Numbered from the stretch's first letter, positions 1-8,724 are shown. The stretch is DNA of 64,000 bases from Candidatus Pelagibacter ubique HIMB140 (GCF_025558165.1 NZ_LAMZ01000001.1:1373931-1437930), one strand, 5' to 3'. A program made the numbers and translations. Notes: generated by a model from the letters alone, not told the origin.

Positions 1-1096
1 AAAAAGACGCAAAAAAAGGCAAGATAATCATCCAAATTGAATAATCTAAACTTAAAGATCTTATTAAATCAATATCAGACATCATATAAATCACATTCTT
101 ATGAATAAAATAATAAACAACAGAAATACCCAATCCTGTAACTGAACTTAAAATAAAAGAATTTTTAACAATAGAGCTGAATAAATTTTTATCTTTCTTG
201 CCCAAAGAGTAACCAATAATTCCCTCAGTTGAAAATGCATAAGCATCTAAAATGAATGCTGATAGAAAGACAAGATTAATTAATATCGCGTTAGCAGCAA
301 TATACTCTTCTCCAATTTTTGATCCAAGGTATGTGAACCACAAAAAAGAAAAAGTAAGCAATATAGTTCGAATAAAAATATTAAAATTAATATTAAAAAT
401 ATTTTTTAATTTATTTAGATCAATAATTTCTTTTATTATAAAATTAATTTTTGTGAGCTTGTTTAAATAAAAAAAAGTATAAATTAAAAAAGCAGTAGAG
501 GTAATTATCCCAGAAAAAAGAGTTCCATATGCAACACCTTTAATATTTAAATTGTATTGAGTTACGAGAATTATACTCAATATAATATTTAATATTGAGA
601 AAAATCCTACAGCAATACTTGAAATTTTAGTTTTTTGTAATCCAACAAAGAGACCTGTTATAATATAAAGAGTAAGTTCCCCTGGAGCTGAATAAATTCT
701 AATTTTAAAATATTTCTCATAAAAAATAGTAGTTTGCAAATTTAGATCAAATATTTGTAGACTTATCTTAAGAATTAAATTCTGAGCGAAAAATAAGACA
801 ATAGAAAAGATAATTACAAATAACAAATTTCTTAAAATAATATTAATTATTTCTTTGTAGTTTTCAGCTCCATTAGCTTGAGAGACCATACCGACAGTTC
901 CCATTCTTAGAAATCCAAAACTCCAAAAAATCATTGAAAATAAATTTGCTGCAACAGAAGTTGCAGATAAATAAGAAACATTACCTAAGTTACCCATTAA
1001 AGACGTATCAATAATTGCCACTAATGGAATTGCAAGGTTAGCAAAAAAAATTGGAATAGATAATTTTAAGATATATCCAATAGATGATTTTTCCAT
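1..1096 (-). CDS. MATE family multidrug/Na+-coupled efflux transporter, 3' end outside the window
   Basis: Reading the minus strand from an ATG at 1096 gives an open frame of 365 codons that runs off the left edge, so about the last 70-90 residues of a usual MATE protein (around 440) are missing. The translation begins MEKSSIGYILKLSIPIFFAN and continues as regularly spaced hydrophobic helices, with a typical MATE/DinF first helix (IPLVAIIDTSLMGNLG) and the later stretch FVGLQKTKISSIAVGF. Family members export cationic drugs or metabolites using Na+ or H+ gradients across the inner membrane. The substrate here cannot be inferred. It lies 16 bases downstream of the cytochrome b561 gene on the same strand and may be cotranscribed with it. 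Confidence 0.85.
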   Translation of the reverse strand, partial: MEKSSIGYILKLSIPIFFANLAIPLVAIIDTSLMGNLGNVSYLSATSVAANLFSMIFWSFGFLRMGTVGMVSQANGAENYKEIINIILRNLLFVIIFSIVLFFAQNLILKISLQIFDLNLQTTIFYEKYFKIRIYSAPGELTLYIITGLFVGLQKTKISSIAVGFFSILNIILSIILVTQYNLNIKGVAYGTLFSGIITSTAFLIYTFFYLNKLTKINFIIKEIIDLNKLKNIFNINFNIFIRTILLTFSFLWFTYLGSKIGEEYIAANAILINLVFLSAFILDAYAFSTEGIIGYSLGKKDKNLFSSIVKNSFILSSVTGLGISVVYYFIHKNVIYMMSDIDLIRSLSLDYSIWMIILPFFASF

Positions 1097-1112
1097 GTCT
1101 GATGATTAATTA

Positions 1113-1640
1113 TTATAATATTTTTTTTAATAAATTTTCTTTAAAGAATAATTTATGAATTATTACAGCACTTACATGTAAAGCAACTAAACCAATAAGT
1201 ACATAGTTTGATATTATATGAATGTTATAAAATTGATCAGCAAGTTCAAAATTGTCTTTTATTTTTATTTCTTTTAAAAAAATCGCTAAAGTTTCACCAT
1301 TAAATAGTTTCTTCAATATTCCTGAAATAGTTATTGATAAGATTGTGATGTATAACAATAAGTGATTTAGTTTAGCTATAAACCTTTGTCCCATAAAAGT
1401 AGCAGGCCCTAACTTTGGAACAGGATTAATTAAATTATTTAGTAACCTAAAAATAATAACATAAAATATCCCAAGACCAATTAATACATGAATATTTTCA
1501 ATAGTTATTCTTTCTTCACCAAAATCTAAACCAACTAAATAAAAGCCAAGAGGAATTTGAATTAATAGCAAGATTGCACTTAACCAGTGCATTAACTTTG
1601 AAATCAGTCCATATTCTGTTAAGGTGTTCTTAACATGCAT
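1113..1640 (-). CDS. Cytochrome b561-type di-heme membrane protein
   Basis: A 175-residue integral membrane protein with four predicted helices. Histidines expected to ligate two b-type hemes are visible at H18 (LMHWLSA), H51 (NIHVLIGLG), H141 and H155 (ALHVSAVIIHK), the usual pattern of bacterial CybB-like cytochrome b561. Such proteins pass electrons between the quinone pool and periplasmic acceptors. Its divergent neighbour is a periplasmic class II cytochrome c, a pairing seen in other proteobacteria, so the two probably form one electron-transfer module. The ATG starts inside an ATGCAT palindrome shared with that neighbour, leaving no intergenic promoter space. Confidence 0.8.
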   Translation of the reverse strand: MHVKNTLTEYGLISKLMHWLSAILLLIQIPLGFYLVGLDFGEERITIENIHVLIGLGIFYVIIFRLLNNLINPVPKLGPATFMGQRFIAKLNHLLLYITILSITISGILKKLFNGETLAIFLKEIKIKDNFELADQFYNIHIISNYVLIGLVALHVSAVIIHKLFFKENLLKKIL

Positions 1641-2102
1641 AACTTATTAAAACATACCAAGAAGATCTTTGGTACAATAATATTATCTTTAATTATGGTG
1701 TTTTCTGGCGCATTAGCTAATGCAGAGTTGTCAGTAGAAGATATTATTAAAAGTAGAAAAGCACTATTTAGTAAGAATTATAGTACTGCTAAGAGGGTAC
1801 AATCTTTTTCTTCAAATGGAGATTTTGATGAAGCGATAGAACTAATGAAAGAAATGAATGAAAATTACATTACTTTGTTAGATCTATTTCCAGAAAATTC
1901 TAAAGAAGGATTTAAAACAGAAGCACTACCTATAATTTGGGAAGAAAAAGATACTTTCAACGCATTAATGCAAAAATCTGCTGATGATATGATTAAACTC
2001 ACTTCTATTATAGAAGATGCAGATGATATCAGAGGAACTCTAGGAAAATTAATGTGGGCGAATTGTAAGGCCTGTCATTCCAAATATAGAAAACAACATT
2101 AA
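1635..2102 (+). CDS. Periplasmic class II cytochrome c (cytochrome c'-like)
   Basis: A 155-residue protein with an N-terminal signal peptide (hydrophobic residues about 11-27, probable cleavage after ANA at 28-30). A single heme-attachment motif lies at the extreme C-terminus: C144-K-A-C147-H148, in WANCKACHSKYRKQH. A C-terminal CXXCH after a helical body of about 110 residues is the signature of cytochrome c' / c-556 proteins. The role is periplasmic electron transfer or binding of small ligands such as NO. It is transcribed divergently from the cytochrome b561 gene, with the start codons overlapping in ATGCAT, and the two are likely functional partners. The start is supported because it supplies the complete signal peptide. 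Confidence 0.82.
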   Translation: MHNLLKHTKKIFGTIILSLIMVFSGALANAELSVEDIIKSRKALFSKNYSTAKRVQSFSSNGDFDEAIELMKEMNENYITLLDLFPENSKEGFKTEALPIIWEEKDTFNALMQKSADDMIKLTSIIEDADDIRGTLGKLMWANCKACHSKYRKQH

Positions 2103-2180
2103 TAAATTCATATACCCATTTTGGTTAACTAAAATTAATTTTGTTTAATTAATTTAAAATCTAAGTAGTTTCTTTTTTTT

Positions 2181-4610
2181 ATGGATAAAATTCAGTCTCA
2201 TGCAAAGCTTGTAATTGTTGGCGGTGGTATAATGGGAGTTAGTTTACTCTATCATCTTACAAAAGAAGGATGGAGTGATGTAGTTTTAATTGAAAAAAGC
2301 GAACTTACTTCTGGATCAACTTGGCATGCTGCAGGTCAATGTCCTCATATGTTAACGAGTTTAAATCTTGCAAAAATTCATCTTCATTCAACTAACCTTT
2401 ATAAGTCACTAGAAAAAGAAACTGAACAACCAACAGGATTTCACGAAACGGGAAGTTTAAGGTTAGCATATACCAAAGAGGATCTCGAGTGGTTTGATTA
2501 TACTAAAGGAATTTTAGATATAGCTGGTTCTCCATGTTCAATTATATCAACAGAAGAAATTCATCAATATCATCCTTTTATAAAGTTAGATGGAATTAAA
2601 GGTGCTTTTTTAACTCCAGAAGATGGCTACACAGACCCAACTAGCACAACAAATGCAATGGCTAAAGGAGCAAGAAATGGTGGAGCCAAAATTTATAGAA
2701 AAAATAGAGTAACTGATATTGAACAATTGCCTTCAGGAGAGTGGAAAGTAATTACTGAAAAGGGTGATATTGTTTGTGAGCATGTTGTTAATGCTGCAGG
2801 AAGTTTTTGTCCAGAAGTAGCACAGATGGTTGGTTTAAAAAATGTTCCAAGTATAAATATGATCCATCAATACTTAGTTACAGAAGCTCATCCTGAAATA
2901 GAAAAATTAAGTAAAGAATTACCAGTTGTAAGGGATCCAGACTCTTCTTCTTATCTAAGACAAGAGGGCAAAGGACTTTTAATTGGTCCTTATGAAAAAG
3001 ATGTGGCAGCTTGGGCTTTAGATGGAATGGATTGGAAATTTGATATGGAGTTGTTGGATCCAGATCTTGATAGAATTGCAGAACATTTAGAAAAAGGAAT
3101 GGATCGTATTCCACAGTTTAAAGATGTAGGTATTAAAAGAATTATATGTGGTCCTATTACACATACTCCTGATGATAATTTTTTAGCTGGTCCTGCACCT
3201 GGACTTAAAAATTTTTGGATGTTTTGTGCAGCAAGTATTGGAATTGCTCATGGAGGGGGAGCTGGAAAATATATGGCTCAGTGGATTGTGCATGGTGACT
3301 CAGAAATAAATATGATGGAATTTGAACCAAGAAGATACATGAGTTGGGTTGATAAAAATTATTCAGTTGAAAAATCAAAAGAGCAATATCGAAGAATGTA
3401 TGTAACTCCGATGCCTAATGATGTTGTAGAGGTTGGAAGACCAATGAAAACAACACCAATTTATCAAAAGTTGAAAGAAAAAGGTGCTGAATATTTTGAG
3501 TTATATGGATGGGAAAAACCAGCTTGGTTTAATAAAGATAATATTAAAGAAGAATTAAGTTATAAAAGAAATAATTTATTTCCTATAATTCAAAAAGAAT
3601 GTCTGCATGTTCATAACAATGTAGGCTTGATAGATCTATCAACTTTTTCAAAATATGAAATTACTGGAGAAGATAGTTATAACTTTTTAGAAAGACTTTG
3701 TGTTAATAGAGTTCCAAAAAAAGATGGAAGTATTGTTTTAACTCATCTTTTAAATGATATTGGAAGAATTCAAACTGAACTAACTTTAACTAAATTAAAA
3801 GATAACCATTATTACGCATTATCAGGTGCAGTATCAGAAATTAGAGATTTGGATTGGCTAAATCAGAATAAAAAAGAAAACGAAAAAGTTGAAATTAAAA
3901 ATATAACTTTAGACAAAGGTGTAATTGGTATTATAGGACCAAAATCTAGAATGGTTTTACAAAAATTAACAGATACAGATTTAGGAAATGAAAATTTCCC
4001 TTGGTTAAAAAGTAAGGAAATAAGTTTAGGTAACATTACTGTAGGAGCTTTAAGAGTAAACTATATGGGTGAACTAGGTTGGGAACTGCATCATGACTTT
4101 AAAGACATGGAAAAACTATATGAGTTATTAAGTGATGCTGGTAAGGAATTTGATATTATAGATTTTGGAGCTCATGCAATGAATTCTATGAGAATTGAGA
4201 AGGGATACAGAGGTTGGGGGTCAGAATTAACTCCAGAAATTAGTGTAGTTGAAGCAGGCTTGGAAAGATTTTTTAATATTGAAAAAAAATCTGAATTTAA
4301 AGGGTCAAAAATTGTATCAAATTTAATAAAAAATGGCCCAAAAATTAAACTAGTTTATATGGAAGTTGATGCTGTAGATGCAGATGCTCATGGAAATGAA
4401 CCAATTTACTCTAATAACAATATAGTTGGTCTTACAACATCAGGAGCTTATGGGTATAGAGTAAACAAAAGTTTAGCCTTTGGATATGTTGAAACTAAAT
4501 TTGCAAAAGTTGGAAATGAGTTTTTGATTAAAATCCAAGGAAAAGATGTTAAATCAAAAGTTATTGACGAACCTGCTTTTGATTCAAATAACGATAGGCT
4601 AAAGTCTTAA
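2181..4610 (+). CDS. Dimethylglycine dehydrogenase-like FAD / tetrahydrofolate enzyme
   Basis: An 809-residue two-part enzyme. Residues 9-370 form a DAO-type FAD domain: dinucleotide motif V-G14-G-G-I-M-G19, ribose-binding E38, and H49 in the TWHAAG motif, which in mammalian DMGDH carries the covalent FAD. Residues about 430-800 are a GcvT-like folate domain. The segment THLLNDIGRIQTELTL resembles DMGDH (GR...ELT) rather than sarcosine dehydrogenase (GG...DLT), and the C-terminal GNEPIY...TTSGAYGY...KSLAFGYV block matches the DMGDH pattern. Expected reaction: demethylation of N,N-dimethylglycine (or a related methylamine) to sarcosine, with the one-carbon unit passed to folate. The next gene starts 8 bases downstream. 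A paralogue of 814 residues lies at 60929. Confidence 0.8.
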   Translation: MDKIQSHAKLVIVGGGIMGVSLLYHLTKEGWSDVVLIEKSELTSGSTWHAAGQCPHMLTSLNLAKIHLHSTNLYKSLEKETEQPTGFHETGSLRLAYTKEDLEWFDYTKGILDIAGSPCSIISTEEIHQYHPFIKLDGIKGAFLTPEDGYTDPTSTTNAMAKGARNGGAKIYRKNRVTDIEQLPSGEWKVITEKGDIVCEHVVNAAGSFCPEVAQMVGLKNVPSINMIHQYLVTEAHPEIEKLSKELPVVRDPDSSSYLRQEGKGLLIGPYEKDVAAWALDGMDWKFDMELLDPDLDRIAEHLEKGMDRIPQFKDVGIKRIICGPITHTPDDNFLAGPAPGLKNFWMFCAASIGIAHGGGAGKYMAQWIVHGDSEINMMEFEPRRYMSWVDKNYSVEKSKEQYRRMYVTPMPNDVVEVGRPMKTTPIYQKLKEKGAEYFELYGWEKPAWFNKDNIKEELSYKRNNLFPIIQKECLHVHNNVGLIDLSTFSKYEITGEDSYNFLERLCVNRVPKKDGSIVLTHLLNDIGRIQTELTLTKLKDNHYYALSGAVSEIRDLDWLNQNKKENEKVEIKNITLDKGVIGIIGPKSRMVLQKLTDTDLGNENFPWLKSKEISLGNITVGALRVNYMGELGWELHHDFKDMEKLYELLSDAGKEFDIIDFGAHAMNSMRIEKGYRGWGSELTPEISVVEAGLERFFNIEKKSEFKGSKIVSNLIKNGPKIKLVYMEVDAVDADAHGNEPIYSNNNIVGLTTSGAYGYRVNKSLAFGYVETKFAKVGNEFLIKIQGKDVKSKVIDEPAFDSNNDRLKS

Positions 4611-4618
4611 AATAAACC

Positions 4619-5140
4619 ATGCTTCCAGTATCAGTAACAGATCATATAGAGGAATACGTTTCTCAAGAGATATATGTTCAAGTTGCAATAATTAAGGGTA
4701 AAGAAAAAATTTCTACAGACTCAGCAATCAAAAAATATTTTGTTAGTAATCATTTTAAAGAATTAAGTTTAGGAAAACCTTACGATCATTTTATTGATGG
4801 TTTAAGAGACAAATGTTTGGGCAAATTAAAAAATTCTCCTATGAGAAATACAGAAACTGATGATGAAACAATTATAATTTTACAAAAAAAATTAAAGGAA
4901 TTAAGTGAAGTGGAATTAGAGGATACTTACTGGGAAATAGAAACTGGAGAATTTTTTTCAGGTGAGCAAATTAAAGAGTTAGAAAAAGATCGAGATAAAC
5001 TAATTACAAAATTAAACTCAAGAGATGAAAATGAAGTTGTAAAAACAATTTTTAAATTTTGTGAAAATTATGAAAAGTTGTGTGAAAAAAAATATCCAGA
5101 AGCACCACTTCCGCTAGAAATATTAAAGTCTAAAAATTAA
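4619..5140 (+). CDS. Hypothetical protein cotranscribed with the dimethylglycine dehydrogenase-like gene
   Basis: A 173-residue soluble, charged protein that I do not recognise. It has no signal peptide or membrane segment. The first half is mixed alpha/beta in character (SQEIYVQVAIIKGKEKIST). The second half is strongly helical and rich in K/E, with a possible short coiled coil around 88-100 and 117-135, and ends in a Pro-rich tail (YPEAPLPLEIL). It starts 8 bases after the preceding stop and is followed at once by a strong hairpin terminator, so it is the last gene of a two-gene unit. That context hints at a role near methylamine demethylation, but nothing in the sequence identifies one. 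Confidence 0.65.
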   Translation: MLPVSVTDHIEEYVSQEIYVQVAIIKGKEKISTDSAIKKYFVSNHFKELSLGKPYDHFIDGLRDKCLGKLKNSPMRNTETDDETIIILQKKLKELSEVELEDTYWEIETGEFFSGEQIKELEKDRDKLITKLNSRDENEVVKTIFKFCENYEKLCEKKYPEAPLPLEILKSKN

Positions 5141-5147
5141 TTTTTTT

Positions 5148-5186
5148 AAGGGTTCGCTCTTTAGTTGATACCTAAAGAGCTCCCTT
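5148..5186 (+). terminator. Rho-independent, probably bidirectional, terminator
   Basis: AAGGG (5148-5152) pairs with CCCTT (5182-5186). Nested inside, a perfect 9-bp stem GCTCTTTAG / CTAAAGAGC (5156-5164 with 5172-5180) encloses a 7-base loop. Five T follow the last C on the plus strand, and an A-rich flank on the other side would give a U tract on the minus strand. It sits 7 bases after the stop of the plus-strand unit and faces the convergent dehydrogenase gene, so it can end both transcripts. Confidence 0.6.
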
Positions 5187-5206
5187 TTTATCGCCTCTTT
5201 GGCATT

Positions 5207-5222
5207 AAATCCAAACGGATTT
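5207..5222. repeat. Short inverted repeat (hairpin) downstream of the terminator
   Basis: AAATCC (5207-5212) and GGATTT (5217-5222) form a 6-bp stem with a 4-base loop, followed by a T-rich run on the plus strand. A weaker GCC/GGC stem (5193-5195 with 5201-5203) precedes it. Together with the terminator this gives three consecutive hairpins in 75 bases, unusual for such a compact genome. It may be a back-up terminator or part of a small RNA. Confidence 0.35.
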
Positions 5223-5259
5223 TATTATTTTAAGTTTTTTTATATCTAAAGATCTTCAG

Positions 5260-5289
5260 CTAAGTATCAGGTGGTAGCAATTTTAACAT
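5260..5289 (-). CDS. Possible 9-residue peptide ORF with a strong ribosome-binding site
   Basis: On the minus strand an unusually good Shine-Dalgarno run, GAAGGAGG (complement of 5293-5300), stands 3 bases before an ATG that opens a 9-codon frame reading MLKLLPPDT and then TAG. Most genes in this window lack so strong a site, which is why it stands out. It lies downstream of the convergent dehydrogenase gene inside the longest gap of the window. It could be a tiny peptide, a leader, or a chance occurrence. The AGGAGG-ATG spacing is shorter than optimal. Confidence 0.25.
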   Translation of the reverse strand: MLKLLPPDT

Positions 5290-5342
5290 AAACCTCCTTC
5301 ATATAAAAAGGTAATTATATCAAAATTATTTTCAATAAATTT

Positions 5343-5361
5343 ATTTGCATTTAGTGCAAAT
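5343..5361. repeat. Inverted repeat ATTTGCA-N5-TGCAAAT
   Basis: A perfect 7-bp inverted repeat (5343-5349 and 5355-5361) with a 5-base spacer, in the gap between the 3' ends of two convergent genes. A second small hairpin, CTACT/AGTAG, lies at 5380-5394. Either could be a regulatory site or part of an RNA. No gene start on the plus strand follows within 3 kb. Confidence 0.3.
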
Positions 5362-5424
5362 ATATAAGTTGAATACAACCTACTGCTTTAGTAGATTCCC
5401 GATATCTTATTTAACTTCCTTCAA

Positions 5425-6282
5425 TTATTTTTTATTAATTAATTCACTAATAAAGTTTTCTCCATAACCATCATCAACAGCTTTTTGAAAATAATTTTTA
5501 TTTAGTTCAGCAACTTTTTCAGCTTCAGGAAAATCTTTTAAAAGATCCTGAATGTAAGTTAAATCTTTAACAGAGTTACTTGCAGTAAATTTAAATCCTG
5601 TGTAATCACCTTTAAGTAAATTATCAAAAACTCTGTTCAGAGCCGCAGAGTTTCCAGATCCTAGCTTTGCAACATCAAAGACTTTTTTTAGATCTAATCC
5701 TAATCCTGTAGCGCATTTAGCTAAATGATTTACTAATGCTCCATTTCCTAAAGATAAAAAATTATTTAAAAGTTTTGATTTTGCACCCATACCTACTGGA
5801 CCAAAATGAAAATAATCTTTACAAAATATATTAAAATAAGGCTCTGCTATTTTAAAATTCTCATCTGACGCTCCGACAATACCTCCTAAAACACCTTCTT
5901 CTGCTTGAACAGGCCCTCCCATTACTGGGCATTCAACATAGTTAATATTATTTGATTTAAAAATTGCCTCAGTTTCAATAGAGCCAGTTTTATTGTGAGT
6001 AGTAATATCAATCACAATTGTTTTATCATTTAATATATCAGATAATTTTTCTGAAATAGATTTTGCAATAGGTGTGTTGGTGACACACATAAATAAAGCA
6101 TCTAAATTTTTAGACGCAAAATCTTCAAATGACTTAACTTCTTCAGCTCCCTCACTTACTATCTTTTCAATAGGTTTACGATTTTTGTTAGCAATTACAA
6201 AAAGATTATTTTTGTGCTTAATGATGTTTTTAGCAATTCCATAACCCATATAACCAACACCAATAAAACCAATATTTTTCAT
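5425..6282 (-). CDS. 3-hydroxyisobutyrate / beta-hydroxyacid dehydrogenase family oxidoreductase
   Basis: A 285-residue NAD(P)-dependent dehydrogenase of the HIBADH / tartronate-semialdehyde reductase family. The cofactor motif G8-V-G-Y-M-G13 opens a Rossmann fold. The substrate-binding segment ECPVMGGPVQAEEG (117-130) corresponds to the family's DAPVSGG. The catalytic lysine is K170 in SKLLNNF. It likely interconverts a small 3-hydroxy acid and its semialdehyde. It is the last gene of a minus-strand trio (UxaA-type dehydratase, DMT transporter, this gene) with gaps of 13 bases, pointing to sugar-acid catabolism. A more canonical paralogue lies in the plus-strand part of the same island (14569). 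Confidence 0.8.
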   Translation of the reverse strand: MKNIGFIGVGYMGYGIAKNIIKHKNNLFVIANKNRKPIEKIVSEGAEEVKSFEDFASKNLDALFMCVTNTPIAKSISEKLSDILNDKTIVIDITTHNKTGSIETEAIFKSNNINYVECPVMGGPVQAEEGVLGGIVGASDENFKIAEPYFNIFCKDYFHFGPVGMGAKSKLLNNFLSLGNGALVNHLAKCATGLGLDLKKVFDVAKLGSGNSAALNRVFDNLLKGDYTGFKFTASNSVKDLTYIQDLLKDFPEAEKVAELNKNYFQKAVDDGYGENFISELINKK

Positions 6283-6295
6283 CCAACCTCCTAAT

Positions 6296-7159
6296 TTAAC
6301 TTTTTTTACCTTCAGTTCTTATAAATAATAAACCAAATATTATTACACCTACAACACCCACAATCTTATTTACATCAAAAGGTACACCAAAAATGAAAAA
6401 ATTAAAAATTGTAGACCAAACTAATTGAGAATATTGAAAATTTGTTACAAAAGATAAATTTGATAATTGAATTGCATATATAATTAAAGAGTGGCTCACA
6501 AAGCCTGCAATACCAAGCAGTGCTAAGTATAACCAAAAAATATTATTACTTAATGGTTCCCAGTTAAAAAAAATATAAATACTAAATATTATTGCTCCTA
6601 AAATAGAAGTATAAAATATTGCTGCAAATGGATCGTTATCACTTGATACAACTTTTGTAAAAAATTGGTAAAGCGCCCAACATATAGGTGGAACGATTGG
6701 AAAAATTAAATCTACACTAAATATTTTCATGCTAGGACTTAAAGAATAAACAATTGAACTGAAACTAAGAAGCATCAAAAGAATTCCTTTAAAAGTCAAA
6801 ATATCTTTTAAAAAATAAGCAGAAAGTAAAGCAACGATTAATGGGGCTGTAAAGAAAACTACATAAATATCTACTAGGTCAAACTTTTGAAGAGAAAAAA
6901 ACATAAACGATGTAGCTGTCACCATTAATGTTGATCTAATTATTTGAACTTTAAAATTTTTTTTTAAGTTTACTTTCGGCTTAAATATTAAAAAAAATAC
7001 AATTAAAGATACTAAATGAAAAAAAAATCTTCCCCAAATAGCCTGTGTAACAGGCATGACTGTTCCCAGGTATTTTGCAGTAGAGTCCATACAAACAAAC
7101 ATAAAGAATCCGCCAGCTGCTAATAAAATTACGTTTAATAAAGATGTTTGATTTTGCAC
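6296..7159 (-). CDS. EamA / DMT-superfamily transporter
   Basis: A 287-residue polytopic membrane protein with about ten hydrophobic helices arranged as two five-helix EamA repeats. The first helix is NVILLAAGGFFMFVCMDSTAKYLG, and the early conserved block PVTQAIWGRFFFH is typical of drug/metabolite transporters in Alphaproteobacteria. It probably moves a small polar metabolite across the inner membrane. The position between a sugar-acid dehydratase and a hydroxyacid dehydrogenase suggests uptake or export of a sugar acid or breakdown product, but substrate specificity of this family cannot be read from sequence. Confidence 0.75.
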   Translation of the reverse strand: MQNQTSLLNVILLAAGGFFMFVCMDSTAKYLGTVMPVTQAIWGRFFFHLVSLIVFFLIFKPKVNLKKNFKVQIIRSTLMVTATSFMFFSLQKFDLVDIYVVFFTAPLIVALLSAYFLKDILTFKGILLMLLSFSSIVYSLSPSMKIFSVDLIFPIVPPICWALYQFFTKVVSSDNDPFAAIFYTSILGAIIFSIYIFFNWEPLSNNIFWLYLALLGIAGFVSHSLIIYAIQLSNLSFVTNFQYSQLVWSTIFNFFIFGVPFDVNKIVGVVGVIIFGLLFIRTEGKKS

Positions 7160-7172
7160 TTTAGGAAATTTT

Positions 7173-8678
7173 TTACATTACAACGCCTACTTGCCAAGGA
7201 TTAAACTCCTCGTCACCGTAGCCATTGATTTCACTCTTAGATTTATTTCCTGATGCAGTATTTACTACTAATTCAAATATTTTTTGACCAACTTCTTCAA
7301 CTTTTTCTTTTCCTTCAGCTATTGTTCCACAATTAATATCCATATCTTCTGACATTCTTTCAAACATTGCTGAATTAGTTGAGAGTTTTAAACTTGGTAC
7401 TGGTTTACATCCAAAACAAGATCCTCTTCCAGTTGTAAAACAAATTACATTTGCACCTGATGCAACTTGCCCTGTAACAGATACTGGATCATATCCAGGT
7501 GAATCCATAAAATTGAAACCTTTATTTTTAAGAGGTTCAGCATAATTCAATACATCTTGTAAAATTGAGTTTCCACCTTTAGCAACTGCTCCTAAAGATT
7601 TTTCTAAAATAGTTGTAAGTCCACCTTTTTTATTTCCAGGTGCAGGGTTATTATCCATAGAACTATTATTTATTGATGTATAATGTCTCCACCATTCAAT
7701 TCTTTTTATTAATTTATCTGCAGTTTGTTGTGAATTAGCTCTGTTAATTAATAAATGTTCTGCTCCATAAATTTCTGGAGTTTCAGATAAAATTGAACTT
7801 CCACCTTTTTTAACTAAAAGATCCGCAGCGACTCCTAATGCAGGATTAGCTGTAATTCCTGAATAACCATCAGATCCTCCACATTGTAAGGCTAAAGTTA
7901 AATGACTAACAGGCTGAGATGTTCTTTGAACATTATTTGCTTCAGATAAAAGATTTTTTATTTGAGATAATACTTTATCAACAATTTTTTTAGTTCCACC
8001 TTCATCTTGGATAGTTAAGAAGTGAATTCTATTGTGTTTTTTAAGAGACTCATCAAATAAACTTACCTGAGCACATTCACAACCTAAACCTATAACAAAA
8101 ACATGAGAAAAATTTGGATGATTTTTAAAACCATCAATCGTTCTTTGAAAAATTTGCATTCCCTCACTTTCAGTATTCATTCCACATCCTGTTGAGTGAG
8201 TAATAGGCACAATTCCATCTATATTTGGATAATCTTTTAAAATTTCTGAATATTTTATTTTTTCAACAATCATTTTAGTAACTGTTGCAGAGCAATTAAC
8301 AGTACTAACTATTCCAATATAATTTCTTGTAGCTACTTGGCCGTTATCTCTTAATATTCCATTGAAAAAAGTGTCTGCTTTTTCTTCAATATTATTTGAT
8401 TTATCAGTTACTTTGAAATCTCTTTTAAATTCTCTAAATTCTAAATTATGAGAGTGAACATGTTCTCCAGGTTTAATATCATTTAAAGCAAATCCAATAA
8501 TTTGATCATATTTAATAATAGGATCACCTTTTTTAATCTCTTTTAAACATACTTTGTGACCAAAAGGGATTGGATCCAACGTACTTATATTATGTCCTTC
8601 AATTTTTGTTTTTTCTGGTATGATAAATTGACTTACGCCAACATTGTCATTGCCATTTAAAACTATTAGATTATTCAT
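7173..8678 (-). CDS. UxaA-family (altronate / galactarate) dehydratase
   Basis: About 501 residues from the ATG at 8678 (an in-frame ATG at 8714 would add 12 unlikely residues and leave only 10 bases before the divergent gene). Residues about 7-80 are an SAF domain (PEKTKIEGHNISTLDPIPFG). The rest is the UxaA catalytic body with conserved Cys/Gly segments: THSTGCGMNTESEGMQ, IGLGCECAQ, LQCGGSDGYSGITANPALG, and FTTGRGSCFGCKPVPSLKLS near the C-terminus. This architecture matches altronate and galactarate dehydratases, iron-dependent enzymes removing water from hexonates/hexarates to give 2-keto-3-deoxy acids. It heads a minus-strand operon and is divergent from an IlvD-type dehydratase. Confidence 0.82.
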   Translation of the reverse strand: MNNLIVLNGNDNVGVSQFIIPEKTKIEGHNISTLDPIPFGHKVCLKEIKKGDPIIKYDQIIGFALNDIKPGEHVHSHNLEFREFKRDFKVTDKSNNIEEKADTFFNGILRDNGQVATRNYIGIVSTVNCSATVTKMIVEKIKYSEILKDYPNIDGIVPITHSTGCGMNTESEGMQIFQRTIDGFKNHPNFSHVFVIGLGCECAQVSLFDESLKKHNRIHFLTIQDEGGTKKIVDKVLSQIKNLLSEANNVQRTSQPVSHLTLALQCGGSDGYSGITANPALGVAADLLVKKGGSSILSETPEIYGAEHLLINRANSQQTADKLIKRIEWWRHYTSINNSSMDNNPAPGNKKGGLTTILEKSLGAVAKGGNSILQDVLNYAEPLKNKGFNFMDSPGYDPVSVTGQVASGANVICFTTGRGSCFGCKPVPSLKLSTNSAMFERMSEDMDINCGTIAEGKEKVEEVGQKIFELVVNTASGNKSKSEINGYGDEEFNPWQVGVVM

Positions 8679-8724
8679 AAATTTATTATATAACCAATAA
8701 CTTAAACAAACCATTATATTAATT

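Noticed and set aside
252..470. Plus-strand open frame of 72 codons
   Set aside because: It is antisense to the MATE transporter frame that runs from 1096 off the left edge; the peptide is low-complexity and lacks a ribosome site.
5156..5203. SAM-II/SAM-V-like H-type pseudoknot (loop GATA with downstream TATC)
   Set aside because: The loop can pair with TATC after the stem, but the stem is better explained as a terminator (GC pairs plus T run) and no gene lies downstream on the same strand for a riboswitch to control. An Rfam covariance search would settle it.
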